Notes under the pieces: model-generated | What the model was told of the DNA's origin: nothing | Database searches by the model: none | What the model saw: the letters and a program-made list of their open reading frames with translations, nothing else | DNA from: DSVQ01 sp964484765 | Lineage (GTDB): Bacteria > Planctomycetota > Planctomycetia > Planctomycetales > Planctomycetaceae | Assembly (NCBI GenBank): GCA_964484765.1 | Contig: CAZAGI010000005.1 | Coordinates: 62,001 to 126,000, forward strand | Length of the DNA: 64,000 bases | Direction: 5' to 3' | Translations under genes and position numbers: made by a program | In this document: positions 1 through 8,299 of the stretch, piece by piece | Position numbering within the stretch: position 1 is the first letter of the stretch | Layout of the letters: the number at the start of each line of letters is the position of its first letter

Positions 1-633
1 TTGCTTGGCTGCGGCAAACTCGCGATTGCGCCTGGTTGGAAACCAGACCGGCGTCCATGGCGAGTAATTCATGCGATAACTGACGTACTCGAAGGCAATC
101 CGGAACGCGCGGCCCACTTCGTCCGCTTCCGCTGAAATATCGGTGCTGAACAGCGTATTCCCCGCGATGCGCAACGAGAGTTTCATCATTTCGGGCAGAA
201 TATCGAACGGTTCTTGTTGCGGAGCACGCAGCCGTTCCGTGACGAACGCCCCTGCGGCGGCCGTCATTGCGGGGACCAGGTGTTCCAGGTGCTGTCGATG
301 AAACGCCGGTTGCATCAGCCGCCGTTGCCGCAGCCAGAACGGGCCGCGACTGGTAAAGATTCCATTACCGGCTAGCAATCCAACGGTCTGATGAAAAAAA
401 TCAGGCTTGCGGTAATTCTGGTGATTCTTCTGCAGGACCTGCTCGACGGCATCGGGGTGCGTCAGCAGGTAGACATCGACCCCGGGCACCATGCGGATGC
501 GCACATAGTCGCCGTAGTCGCGATGGCATTCCCGATAGAACTCCAGCGGCTCGTGCTGAAAGCGTTTCAGGCATCCGCGCAGCCAATGTCCGCGTGGACC
601 GGGAGGCAACCCCGGCGTGGTGACCGTGGGCAT
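1..633 (-). CDS. Cytochrome P450, N-terminal part (gene runs off the window)
   Basis: Heme-thiolate monooxygenase fragment of 211 codons, open at the left window edge. The translation begins MPTVTTPGLPPGPRG, the proline-rich hinge that leads P450 folds. It continues with YGDYVRIRMVPG and LLTHPDAVEQVL (beta-1 and helix B), then a helix C motif WxxxR (Trp100, Arg104 in FWLRQRRLMQPAF), whose Arg normally contacts a heme propionate. The ExxR motif and the Cys heme loop would lie outside the window. No membrane anchor precedes the hinge, so it is probably soluble. The reading frame stays open upstream of the ATG, but the hinge makes position 633 the natural start. The substrate cannot be predicted. 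It is transcribed divergently from the SUMF1-like gene. Confidence 0.85.
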   Translation of the reverse strand, partial: MPTVTTPGLPPGPRGHWLRGCLKRFQHEPLEFYRECHRDYGDYVRIRMVPGVDVYLLTHPDAVEQVLQKNHQNYRKPDFFHQTVGLLAGNGIFTSRGPFWLRQRRLMQPAFHRQHLEHLVPAMTAAAGAFVTERLRAPQQEPFDILPEMMKLSLRIAGNTLFSTDISAEADEVGRAFRIAFEYVSYRMNYSPWTPVWFPTRRNREFAAAKQ

Positions 634-678
634 GATGGTGATTCCATCGGTGGGAAGTGTGATCGTGGTCTCGCTCGA

Positions 679-684
679 TTTATA
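679..684 (-). promoter_or_regulatory. Possible -10 box of the P450 gene
   Basis: On the minus strand the hexamer TATAAA lies 46 bases before the P450 start codon. No convincing -35 hexamer sits 16-18 bases upstream, so this is a weak call based on one element. Confidence 0.3.
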
Positions 685-770
685 GACATTGTGCAGCGAG
701 GAGAGTTCGTGACATGAACGGATTTCCCAGACATGAGAGCGACGGAAACAAAAGTGATAACCCGGCGCGA

Positions 771-799
771 TTGCGGACGGCGACGGGGCGCGTTACATA
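771..799 (+). promoter_or_regulatory. Possible promoter of the SUMF1-like gene
   Basis: TTGCGG (771-776) and TACATA (794-799) are separated by 17 bases, with the GTG start at 845. The -10 hexamer is a poor match, so confidence is low. Confidence 0.3.
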
Positions 800-844
800 A
801 ATAGTCCCTTTTCTGTCGGGTGTTCCCCGCTCGGGAGTTTCTCT

Positions 845-1690
845 GTGCGCTCTGTGTTGTGGCTGTTGCTTTGTGGCGGGGGATTCTGGCTTGCCGGAAG
901 TGCGACTGTCCGCGCTCAAGATGCCGTGATCGAACCGCTGCTCAAAAAGTTTGTGGAAGAGTTCGTCGCCATCACACCCGGACAGGGGGCGTTCCCGGCG
1001 AGTTTTATCCGCGGCGACATTCGCGGTCCCGAAGAGGAACGGCCGCCGGCGGAAATCAAGGTCGCTGCACCGTTTTCGATTGCAAAGTATGAGATGCCGC
1101 AGAACTTGTATGAAGCGGTGATGGGGAGCAATCCCAGCCGATGGAAAGGCCCCCGCAACTCGGCAGAAATGATGACCTGGCACGACGCCAATGAGTGTTG
1201 CCGAAAGCTGACGGCCCATTTACAGGGACGGAAACTCATCGCCGCCGATCAGGAAATTCGTCTGCCGACGGAAACCGAGTGGGAATACGCCTGTCGGGCC
1301 GGGACGAAAACACGGTACAGTTTCGGCGATGAGCTGCGTCGCAAGGATGACCCACCGAAGAAGCTGTCGATTCTCGATGAATACGGCTGGTACACCGGCA
1401 ATGCGGCGGGAAACGATCCTCCGGTGGGAGCCCTGAAACCGAATGCGTGGGGTTTATATGACATGCATGGTTATCTGTGGGAATTCACGTCGGATGGTTG
1501 GACGAAGAACTACGCCGGCGTGAAGGGAACGGCCCGGCCTCCGGCCGACGGTGAGACGAAAATTGTTTTGCGAAGCGGTTCATGGAAAGACAAAGCGGAG
1601 CGGCTGACAAGTGCCGCGCGACAGGAGTTCGCTCAGGACGGTGCGGACGACGCCGTCGGTTTTCGCTGTGTTTTGGCGAAAAAACCCTGA
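845..1690 (+). CDS. Secreted SUMF1/formylglycine-generating-enzyme-like protein
   Basis: A 281-residue protein with a signal peptide (residues 1-24, ending VRAQ) followed by one FGE-sulfatase/SUMF1 fold. Family landmarks are visible in order: QNLYEAVMGSNPSRW, RLPTETEWEYACRAG, a PNAWGLYDMHGYLWEF block (normally NxxGLYDMxGNVWEW), an RSGSW block and a terminal VGFRC. The active-site cysteine pair that formylglycine-generating enzymes carry near the RGGS block is not seen here (the corresponding stretch is VLRSGSWKDKAERL), so it is unlikely to be an authentic sulfatase-activating enzyme. It is more likely one of the binding or structural SUMF1 paralogues that planctomycetes carry in number. The start is GTG. 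It lies alone, divergent from the P450. Confidence 0.85.
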   Translation: MRSVLWLLLCGGGFWLAGSATVRAQDAVIEPLLKKFVEEFVAITPGQGAFPASFIRGDIRGPEEERPPAEIKVAAPFSIAKYEMPQNLYEAVMGSNPSRWKGPRNSAEMMTWHDANECCRKLTAHLQGRKLIAADQEIRLPTETEWEYACRAGTKTRYSFGDELRRKDDPPKKLSILDEYGWYTGNAAGNDPPVGALKPNAWGLYDMHGYLWEFTSDGWTKNYAGVKGTARPPADGETKIVLRSGSWKDKAERLTSAARQEFAQDGADDAVGFRCVLAKKP

Positions 1691-1826
1691 ATTGAGATGT
1701 TGTGCGGAAGGTGGCGGGCCCTTGGCAGTTCCGCTATCGTACCGATGGCCCGGGTTTTCAAGGTGAGCAGGCGTTCGGTCCATCGCCCCAGGTGATGGAG
1801 TGGTAACGCGGGAGTTGGGTTCGACG

Positions 1827-3470
1827 ATGAACGGCGATCAAGGTGTTTCAACTGAGGCCGGTGCTGACAACCCAGCACTGGAAAACAGCCCCGCGTCTAC
1901 AGAGAGCCCGGCGGACAACGCCGCGTCTCCTGTCGAGGAAACGGCATCCATCGAGGCACCGCCGCCACCGGCGGTCGTCGATGCCCCGGTGGAACAAACC
2001 GAAGCCGATGCGGCGCCCAAACGCAAACTGCAATTGAACCCGACGGCCTCCGCGGATCAATTCCGGGCGATTCCCACGTACGGCAGCACCGGCGCTGCGC
2101 CGACATCGCAGCTGGAAGCCACGCCCGCCAACCCGCCCGCATCGCTCCCGCCGGAAATCGTCGCCGTCTATCAAGACGGTCCGCGTGAACCCATTGCGAT
2201 TCCCGCGAAAGATGCGCCACTCGAAGCCAATCTCGAAGCCGAATTGGCCGCCGCGATGACCGGCACGATGGCTGTGGCATCTGCAGTGGGTACCGAAGGA
2301 ACGCCGTCCACCGTCGCCGGGTCGGTCGTCCCCGCGAACGAAGATCAGATCGAAGTTGGGGCGAAACTCAAGGCCAAAGTGCAATCGGTTGGTGCCGAGC
2401 ATGTCTTCTGTGAAGTGGGCTTCCGCGTGCCAGCGCTGTTGCCGTCCAAACAATTCCCGCAAGGCAAGCAACCGCATGTCGGTGAAGAATTCCTGGTGAT
2501 TGTCGACAAGTTCGACGCCGAAAACGGCGTGATCCTCGTCAGCCTGCCGAAAGCGACCCGTCGACCGAAGGGAAACTGGGAAGACCTCGCGGTTGGTCAT
2601 GTCGTCGAATGCGTCGTCAACAAGACGAACAAGGGCGGTCTCGAAGTCACCGTCAGCAACATGCGGGCCTTCCTCCCCGCCAGCCAGGTCGATCTCGGGT
2701 TCATCGCGGCTCTCGAAACCTACGTCGGCCAGCGGTTCGCCGTGCAGGTGACGGAAGTCAATCCCGCGAAGCGGAACCTCGTTGTCAGCCGCCGGGCGCT
2801 GCTCATTCAGGAACGGAAAGAAGCCGCCGCCAATTTCTGGACCGCCGTGGAAGTCGGCCAGCAATTCGCCGGCAAAGTGAAGACGATTAAAGACTACGGC
2901 GCGTTCATCGACCTCGGCGGTTGCGATGGCTTCCTGCACGTCGGCGAGATGAGCTGGACGCGGATCAAGCACCCGAGTGAAGTCCTGCAGGAAGGGCAGC
3001 CGGTCGATGTCGTGATTCTGTCGCTGGATCGCGAGAAGCAGAAAATCGGCCTCGGGATGAAGCAGCTCGCGCAGAATCCGTGGAACGCGGCCGCGGAAAA
3101 ATACGCTGCGGGCCGCACGGTCTCGGGCCGTGTCACGCGGACCACCGATTTCGGCGCGTTTGTGGAACTTGAGCAGGGCGTCGAGGGTCTGATCCACATC
3201 AGCGAGCTCGATCACCGCCGTGTGAAGCGCGTGACGGAAGTGCTCACCGTCGGCCAGGAAATTCAAGCGCAGGTGCTGGAAGTCGAACCCGATCGTCAGC
3301 GCATCAGCCTGTCGCTCAAGGCGCTCAAGGCGAAGCCAGAACAGCCCAAGGACGAAGACCTCGCGCCTGGCAAGGGGCAGGCCTACATCAGTAAACGCAA
3401 GGAACCGCTGAAGGGCGGGACCGGCAACAGTGGCGGTGGCCTCTTCGGCAATCCCGGCGACTTTCAATAG
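1827..3470 (+). CDS. S1-domain RNA-binding protein (ribosomal protein S1-like)
   Basis: A 547-residue protein. The first ~170 residues are an Ala/Pro/Glu-rich disordered region. Four tandem S1 OB-fold domains follow, at roughly 175-245, 255-325, 340-410 and 425-497. Repeats 3 and 4 are the most typical (GKVKTIKDYGAFIDLGGCDGF, and GRVTRTTDFGAFVELEQGVEG followed by LIHISEL). Proteins of this design bind mRNA in translation, and bacterial ribosomal protein S1 has four to six such repeats. The acidic disordered N-terminus in place of ribosome-docking domains is unusual, so rpsA identity is not certain. The frame opens at a GTG at 1800, but ATG 1827 is preferred, with GGAG about 12 bases upstream. 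It appears monocistronic. Confidence 0.85.
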   Translation: MNGDQGVSTEAGADNPALENSPASTESPADNAASPVEETASIEAPPPPAVVDAPVEQTEADAAPKRKLQLNPTASADQFRAIPTYGSTGAAPTSQLEATPANPPASLPPEIVAVYQDGPREPIAIPAKDAPLEANLEAELAAAMTGTMAVASAVGTEGTPSTVAGSVVPANEDQIEVGAKLKAKVQSVGAEHVFCEVGFRVPALLPSKQFPQGKQPHVGEEFLVIVDKFDAENGVILVSLPKATRRPKGNWEDLAVGHVVECVVNKTNKGGLEVTVSNMRAFLPASQVDLGFIAALETYVGQRFAVQVTEVNPAKRNLVVSRRALLIQERKEAAANFWTAVEVGQQFAGKVKTIKDYGAFIDLGGCDGFLHVGEMSWTRIKHPSEVLQEGQPVDVVILSLDREKQKIGLGMKQLAQNPWNAAAEKYAAGRTVSGRVTRTTDFGAFVELEQGVEGLIHISELDHRRVKRVTEVLTVGQEIQAQVLEVEPDRQRISLSLKALKAKPEQPKDEDLAPGKGQAYISKRKEPLKGGTGNSGGGLFGNPGDFQ

Positions 3471-3511
3471 CGCCCCCATCGCCTTGAGCTTCGGGGCAGC
3501 GAGGGTTCCTC

Positions 3512-4366
3512 ATGACCGTGCTTTGTGCATGGGGAATGCTCTTGCTGGCCGCCGACCCGGCGGAGTTGCCGGATCTGCGCAGCGTCGTGGCTGATCTTTC
3601 CACGCCGGCAATGATGACCGCAGTTCCTTCTGCCGGGCACCGCGTGCGTGCTGTTGCCCCGGAGTTCGCCACAGCGGCAGTTCATCATACGCTGTACCTG
3701 CCCACCGATTGGAAGCCCGGCGGCCGTTATCCGGTGATTGTCGAGTACCCCGGTAATGGCAATTATCGAAACGCGTTCGGTGATGTTTCCGATGGTCTGC
3801 CGGAAGGGTGTCACCTCGGTTACGGCCTGACTGCCGGTGTCGGGGCGATCTGGATTTGCCTGCCGTTTGTCGAGAAGACCGATGACAGTTACCGCAACGC
3901 GGTGACCTGGTGGGGTGATATCACCGAGACCAAACGGTACTGCCGATTGGTGGTCGATCAGGTCTGCACGAAATACGGTGGCGATCGCGAGCGAATCTTC
4001 CTTGCCGGGTTTTCGCGCGGAGCGATCGCCGGCAACTTCATCGGTCTGCACGATGATGAAATCGCGAAACTCTGGGCGGGCTTTTTTCTCTTCAGTCACT
4101 ACGACGGCGTGCGGGCCTGGCCGTATCCCGAGTCTGACCGCGAAGCAGCGCTAGTCCGGCTGAAACGCCTCGGCACACGTCCGCAGTTCATCGCGCATGA
4201 ACACAGCGTGGATTCGATCCGCGATTACCTCACCGCGACCGGCATAACTGGCCGGTGGACGTTTCAGTCGATCCCGTTCCGCAACCACTCGGCGGAGTGG
4301 GTTTTACGCGAGAACCCGGCACGTGGCGCCGCTCGTGCGTGGTGGAAGACCGTCAGCGCACGCTGA
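3512..4366 (+). CDS. Alpha/beta-hydrolase, esterase-like
   Basis: A 284-residue protein with a short hydrophobic N-terminus (MTVLCAWGMLLLAAD) that may be a secretion signal. The core has the alpha/beta-hydrolase layout: a strand with an oxyanion region (YPVIVEYPGNGNY), then the nucleophile elbow GFSRGA (GxSxG, Ser about residue 170) after DRERIFLA, and a late His in FRNHSAEW as a plausible catalytic base. It resembles the dienelactone-hydrolase/PHB-depolymerase-type esterases that planctomycetes secrete. A good GAGGG ribosome site precedes the ATG by 6 bases. The substrate is unknown. It ends 16 bases before the convergent gene at 4382. Confidence 0.7.
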   Translation: MTVLCAWGMLLLAADPAELPDLRSVVADLSTPAMMTAVPSAGHRVRAVAPEFATAAVHHTLYLPTDWKPGGRYPVIVEYPGNGNYRNAFGDVSDGLPEGCHLGYGLTAGVGAIWICLPFVEKTDDSYRNAVTWWGDITETKRYCRLVVDQVCTKYGGDRERIFLAGFSRGAIAGNFIGLHDDEIAKLWAGFFLFSHYDGVRAWPYPESDREAALVRLKRLGTRPQFIAHEHSVDSIRDYLTATGITGRWTFQSIPFRNHSAEWVLRENPARGAARAWWKTVSAR

Positions 4367-4381
4367 CGCAATTCGAGAGTC

Positions 4382-4864
4382 TTAATCCCAATCGATGATT
4401 GGTCCACGGTCGTACAAGGGGAGTTTTCCGAGAAATTGCGGAGAAAAACTGTCGCGTCTTTCCAATTGCGGCCAGTTTTCAAAAGTTACTGCGGTTTCGA
4501 CAGCACGAAGATAGATGGGATCAACGCCCTCTGGGTCATGATTGAGATCCAACAGTTTCCGCGCCGGAGGAGCGTATCGACCTCCCCAGTCCCACTCGTG
4601 GTTGCTTTTGACTTCCAAAGCATCCTTGAGCGGTTTGACCAAAAACTCGCCCACCGGCGTTTCTGCGGTCGTTTCCGAGGTCGCGATAACCCCGATCCAA
4701 CTGCGCCCATCAATGAGGCTGCGATGCCAATTCGGAAAGTCACGACCCGGTTCGGACGGTCGGAGCAGCAACTCCCCGACATTCGCGAAGTCCTCTTCTT
4801 CTTGTGCACAAATCGGTACGGTCACCCAGCAACACAAAGCGAACATCAGCGTCCAGCGGTTCAT
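4382..4864 (-). CDS. Small secreted protein of unknown function
   Basis: A 160-residue protein with a clear signal peptide (MNRWTLMFALCCWVTVPICAQ) and an acidic mature part with many Trp and Pro residues (DFPNWHRSLIDGRSW, HEWDWGGRYAPPARK, RGPIIDWD). I do not recognise the family. A strong AAAGGAAG ribosome site lies 7 bases before the ATG, and a sigma70-like promoter lies just upstream, so it is probably expressed. It is convergent with the hydrolase gene. Confidence 0.65.
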   Translation of the reverse strand: MNRWTLMFALCCWVTVPICAQEEEDFANVGELLLRPSEPGRDFPNWHRSLIDGRSWIGVIATSETTAETPVGEFLVKPLKDALEVKSNHEWDWGGRYAPPARKLLDLNHDPEGVDPIYLRAVETAVTFENWPQLERRDSFSPQFLGKLPLYDRGPIIDWD

Positions 4865-4910
4865 GACGGCACTTCCTTTCGCTGATCAAACGCGTGGTCT
4901 CAGAAGCGGC

Positions 4911-4938
4911 ATTTTCTGCCGATTGGCAATTCTGTCAA
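4911..4938 (-). promoter_or_regulatory. Sigma70-type promoter of the small secreted protein
   Basis: On the minus strand TTGACA (4938-4933) and GAAAAT (4916-4911) are separated by 16 bases, placing transcription start about 40 bases before the ATG at 4864. Confidence 0.45.
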
Positions 4939-5041
4939 TTCGAATCAAAGCGTGGCGGGGCGTACTGCCGTCGCCCGGTACCGCGATCTCAGGTGTCGCC
5001 TGTCGTGTTTTCTGAAGGAAAAATCCCCCTCAGAACGCAAA

Positions 5042-5070
5042 TTGACCGTTTTTCGTTCGGAACCTATACT
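5042..5070 (+). promoter_or_regulatory. Strong sigma70-type promoter before the LptD-like/flagellar run
   Basis: TTGACC (5042-5047) and TATACT (5065-5070) with an exact 17-base spacer, each one base from consensus. It is the best vegetative promoter match in the window. Transcription would start near 5077 and read into the LptD-like gene and perhaps the flagellar genes behind it. Confidence 0.7.
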
Positions 5071-5184
5071 CCCCGCCCCTTGTGTCGGGGACTCACATCA
5101 CGGCGCGGCAACGACTTACGTTGACGCGGCGACTGCGAGAACCCGGGGATTCCTGTCGATCGTGGACCTCAAACGGGACTGCCC

Positions 5185-8100
5185 GTGACGGGCTCCTTCC
5201 GCCGACTCACTCGCGGATGGCTCGCTGCCTGCGCCGTGGCGATCGTGATCGCCGGTTCGGTTGCGCTCGCGGTCCGTCTCAAGGGTCAGGATGACGAACC
5301 CGATCCCCACGAGCCGCCGCCGATTCAGATCTTTGCGGACTGGTCGCAGGAATGGACGGACGGCAACGCGCATGTTGCGCTCTTCCGCGGTCATTGCCGA
5401 ATCGTGCAAGGCCGGGACGAATACACCGCCGACAAAATGGTGGTGTGGGTGAAGCGCGAACAGGACGACGTTGTTCCGCGGGATGTTCTGTCGGTCTACT
5501 TTGAGGACCATGTCACGGCGCGGACGGAAGATGGCGATTTTTCGGCCCCGACGCATGCCGTGCAACTTGAGACCATGCTCGGCATCACCCTGACGGTACG
5601 TGGCCGCAAAACGGAAGCGCCCGCGACTGACGATGTGCTCTACCGCCGCGCGACGCAGCGACGAAAAGGCCTGCAGCGCGGCGACCTGCAACAAACGCAA
5701 TACACGCTCGATCCTACCACGCCGGGAGTCCACGCGCTTCCCGTCCAGGGACCGTCGGGACAAATTCGTCATGTGCGGATCTTCCAGCGTGGTGCCATCC
5801 CGTTCAACCTGCAGATGCAACCGGTGGAGAACACCAATCCGCCCGAGCAGATCATCTTCATCACCGGCGGGTTGCAAGTGCTGATCGACGGCGTGAATGC
5901 TCCGATGAACGGTCGGGATGTCGACCTTGGCACACTCGATCTGTCCGCCGATCGCGCCGTGATCTGGACGACCCTGCTCAACGGTAACTCCAATCCGCTG
6001 GAAAGCATGCAGGACCGCAATACAGCGTGGGAGGTTTATCTGGAAGGAAACGTCGTCTTCCGTCAGGGAACGAACGTCGTCCGTGCGGACCGCGCGTTCT
6101 ACGATGCCCGCGAAGAACGGGCGCTGATCTACAACGCGGAATTGAAAGCCTTCCAGCCTGATCTGAATGCGACAGTACGGATTCGCGCCGAACGCTTGCG
6201 GCAGAATTCGCAGACTTCAAGCCACGCCCAGAATGCCTGGATCACGACCAGTGAATATGGGAAGCCCGGGTATCGCCTGCAGGCCTCGGATGTGTTTGTT
6301 GATCAGATTCCGGACACGCGTGACGGTGCCCTCGCACCGATCAATCCGCAGACCGGCCAACCGATGCCCAGCACCACGTCTTATGCGCGGGTGCACAATG
6401 CCACGCTGCTGTTTGATGAAGTCCCGGTCTTCTATCTGCCGTATGTCACTGTTCCCACCGAAGACCCTGGCATTCCGATCCAGTCGATCACGTTCCGTCA
6501 GGACCGTGTGTTTGGCACACAAGTCCGCACGCGCTGGGATGCCTTCCAGTTGTTTGGCATCGACAAGCCCGAAAACGCCCGCTGGAGTCTGGAAGCGGAT
6601 TATCTCAGCCAGCGCGGGCCGCTCATCGGCACCGACGGTGCGTATCGCGGGATGGACGGTCAAGGCCGCCCGTTCTTCGGTGAAGCGCTGGCGTCGTACG
6701 TGCACGATGACGGCGAAGACAACCTCGGTCTCGACCGCCGCTCTTTGGAACCTGATGACGAAAACCGCGGTCGGTTCATGTGGCGGCATCGGCACTACTT
6801 CAGTGAGACGCTCACGCTGCAACATGAGTTCGGTTACGTCAGTGATCGCAACTATCTCGAACAGTATTACGAGAATGAATTCGACACTGGCAAAGACCAG
6901 GAAACACTGGGATATCTCCGCTGGGCCGATGAAAACTACTCCGCGACGCTGCTCGCGCGGCCGCAAGTCAATCCGTTCGAGAACGATGCCCAATGGTTGC
7001 CGAAGGCCGATGGTTACGTGCTGAATGAACCGCTGTTGGGCGGGCTCCTGAACTGGAGCACACACACTTCGGCAGCGTATGCCACATTGCAGCAGGCGAA
7101 TCCGCCCGGAAACCCCGCGGATTTGTTCAGCCCGTTGCCGTACTACACCTCCGCCGATGGTCTCGTGGCGATGACCCGGCACGAAATTACAGCGCCGTTC
7201 AATCTCGGTGAATTGAAGATCGCCCCCTATGCCTTGGGGGAAGCGGCGTACTGGAGCGATGGCTTCACGCAGGAGTCCATCGACCGATACTACGGACGCG
7301 CCGGTGTGCGGGCGAGCATTCTCTTTTCACGCATCTTCCCGTATGTCCGCAGCGACATCTTCAATCTCAACGGACTCCATCACAAGATGACGTTCGATGT
7401 CGATTATGGTTATGCCCAGTCGTCACGGTCGCTTGCCGAGATCCCGCAGTGGAATGAGTTCGACGATAACGCTCAGGAACGCTTCCGTGAGCGGTTGCTG
7501 GTCAACACCTTTGGAGGAGTGCTGCCTCCACAGTTCGATCCGCGATTCTTTGCTGTCCGCAGCGGCGCCGGCGGGAATGTGACCGATCCGTATCACGAAC
7601 TCGTCGATGACATGCACGCCGTGCGGCTCGGGTGGCGACATCGCTTGCAGACAAAAGTCGGCCCGCCCGAACGGCAACGCATCAAGGACTGGATGACGCT
7701 CGACCTTGGCATCACCGTGTTCCCCGATGCGAATCGTGACAACTTCGGCAAAACGCTCGGCCTGTTTTCATCGCGCTATGCCTGGAATGTGGGCGACCGC
7801 ACATCAATCATTGCCAGCAGTTTGTGGGACTTCTATCCCGATGCACCAAAACTGTGGAGCGTGGGAATCCTGAGCCAGCGCAGCGTCCGTGGCAGCTTGT
7901 ACGTTGGCTTCCGTCAGATTGAAGCCGGGTCGACGTTCAACAGCCAGATTCTGACCGCGAGCTACAGTTATCAGATGAGCCCGAAGTGGATCTCGACGGC
8001 ATCGACAGCGTTCGATGTGGCCGAAGGGGAAAACCGCGGCCAGGCGCTCACAATCACCCGCGTGGGGGAATGGTTCCTCTTCCACACCGGGTTCAATTTC

Positions 8101-8205
8101 GATGCCAGCAAGAACAACGTCGGTGCGGTCTTCGCCGTCGAGCCCCGTTTGGGCAATAGCCGCGTCACCACACCGCAGTTGGGACCGTTGATGCAGAATT
8201 ATTGA
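5185..8205 (+). CDS. lptD: LptD-like outer-membrane assembly protein
   Basis: A 1006-residue protein starting at GTG with a hydrophobic N-terminal segment (residues 14-30). The next ~350 residues are OstA/LptA-like beta-jelly-roll material: repeated phrases such as FRGHCRIVQGRDEYTADKMV and LEGNVVFRQGTNVVRADRAF, ending with LFDEVPVFYLPYVTVP, a hallmark of the LptA-to-LptD junction. The remaining ~600 residues are alternating amphipathic strands with many Tyr, Trp, Asp and Asn, as expected for the LptD barrel that inserts lipopolysaccharide into the outer leaflet. It is longer than the E. coli protein (784). A strong promoter precedes it and fliI follows after 94 bases. LptE and other Lpt parts are not in the window. 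Confidence 0.75.
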   Translation: MTGSFRRLTRGWLAACAVAIVIAGSVALAVRLKGQDDEPDPHEPPPIQIFADWSQEWTDGNAHVALFRGHCRIVQGRDEYTADKMVVWVKREQDDVVPRDVLSVYFEDHVTARTEDGDFSAPTHAVQLETMLGITLTVRGRKTEAPATDDVLYRRATQRRKGLQRGDLQQTQYTLDPTTPGVHALPVQGPSGQIRHVRIFQRGAIPFNLQMQPVENTNPPEQIIFITGGLQVLIDGVNAPMNGRDVDLGTLDLSADRAVIWTTLLNGNSNPLESMQDRNTAWEVYLEGNVVFRQGTNVVRADRAFYDAREERALIYNAELKAFQPDLNATVRIRAERLRQNSQTSSHAQNAWITTSEYGKPGYRLQASDVFVDQIPDTRDGALAPINPQTGQPMPSTTSYARVHNATLLFDEVPVFYLPYVTVPTEDPGIPIQSITFRQDRVFGTQVRTRWDAFQLFGIDKPENARWSLEADYLSQRGPLIGTDGAYRGMDGQGRPFFGEALASYVHDDGEDNLGLDRRSLEPDDENRGRFMWRHRHYFSETLTLQHEFGYVSDRNYLEQYYENEFDTGKDQETLGYLRWADENYSATLLARPQVNPFENDAQWLPKADGYVLNEPLLGGLLNWSTHTSAAYATLQQANPPGNPADLFSPLPYYTSADGLVAMTRHEITAPFNLGELKIAPYALGEAAYWSDGFTQESIDRYYGRAGVRASILFSRIFPYVRSDIFNLNGLHHKMTFDVDYGYAQSSRSLAEIPQWNEFDDNAQERFRERLLVNTFGGVLPPQFDPRFFAVRSGAGGNVTDPYHELVDDMHAVRLGWRHRLQTKVGPPERQRIKDWMTLDLGITVFPDANRDNFGKTLGLFSSRYAWNVGDRTSIIASSLWDFYPDAPKLWSVGILSQRSVRGSLYVGFRQIEAGSTFNSQILTASYSYQMSPKWISTASTAFDVAEGENRGQALTITRVGEWFLFHTGFNFDASKNNVGAVFAVEPRLGNSRVTTPQLGPLMQNY

Positions 8206-8219
8206 GGAGGGTGATCGTT

Positions 8220-8285
8220 GGTAGTTGGTTGTTGGTCGGCCGAACAGAATTCGCACTCTCTTCTTCCGACCAACAACCAACGACC
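8220..8285. repeat. Inverted repeat between the LptD-like gene and fliI
   Basis: Left arm 8220-8239 (GGTAGTTGGTTGTTGGTCGG) pairs with right arm 8266-8285 with one mismatch in 20 bases; the loop is 26 bases. It ends 14 bases before the fliI start, so its hairpin could attenuate read-through or affect fliI translation. No T-run follows, so it is not a classic terminator. Confidence 0.8.
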
Positions 8286-8299
8286 CACGACCAACAGTC

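Larger units (their letters stand above)
4865..5184. other. Intergenic region between divergent genes
   Basis: This 320-base stretch holds the promoter of the small secreted protein on the minus strand and a strong promoter for the LptD-like gene on the plus strand. The roughly 108-base leader of the latter shows no recognisable riboswitch or hairpin terminator. Confidence 0.6.

Noticed and set aside
1848..3479. 543-residue open frame on the minus strand
   Set aside because: It is the antisense shadow of the S1-domain gene, whose strand has clear domain matches; the antisense translation is low-complexity and Arg/Asp/Phe-rich.
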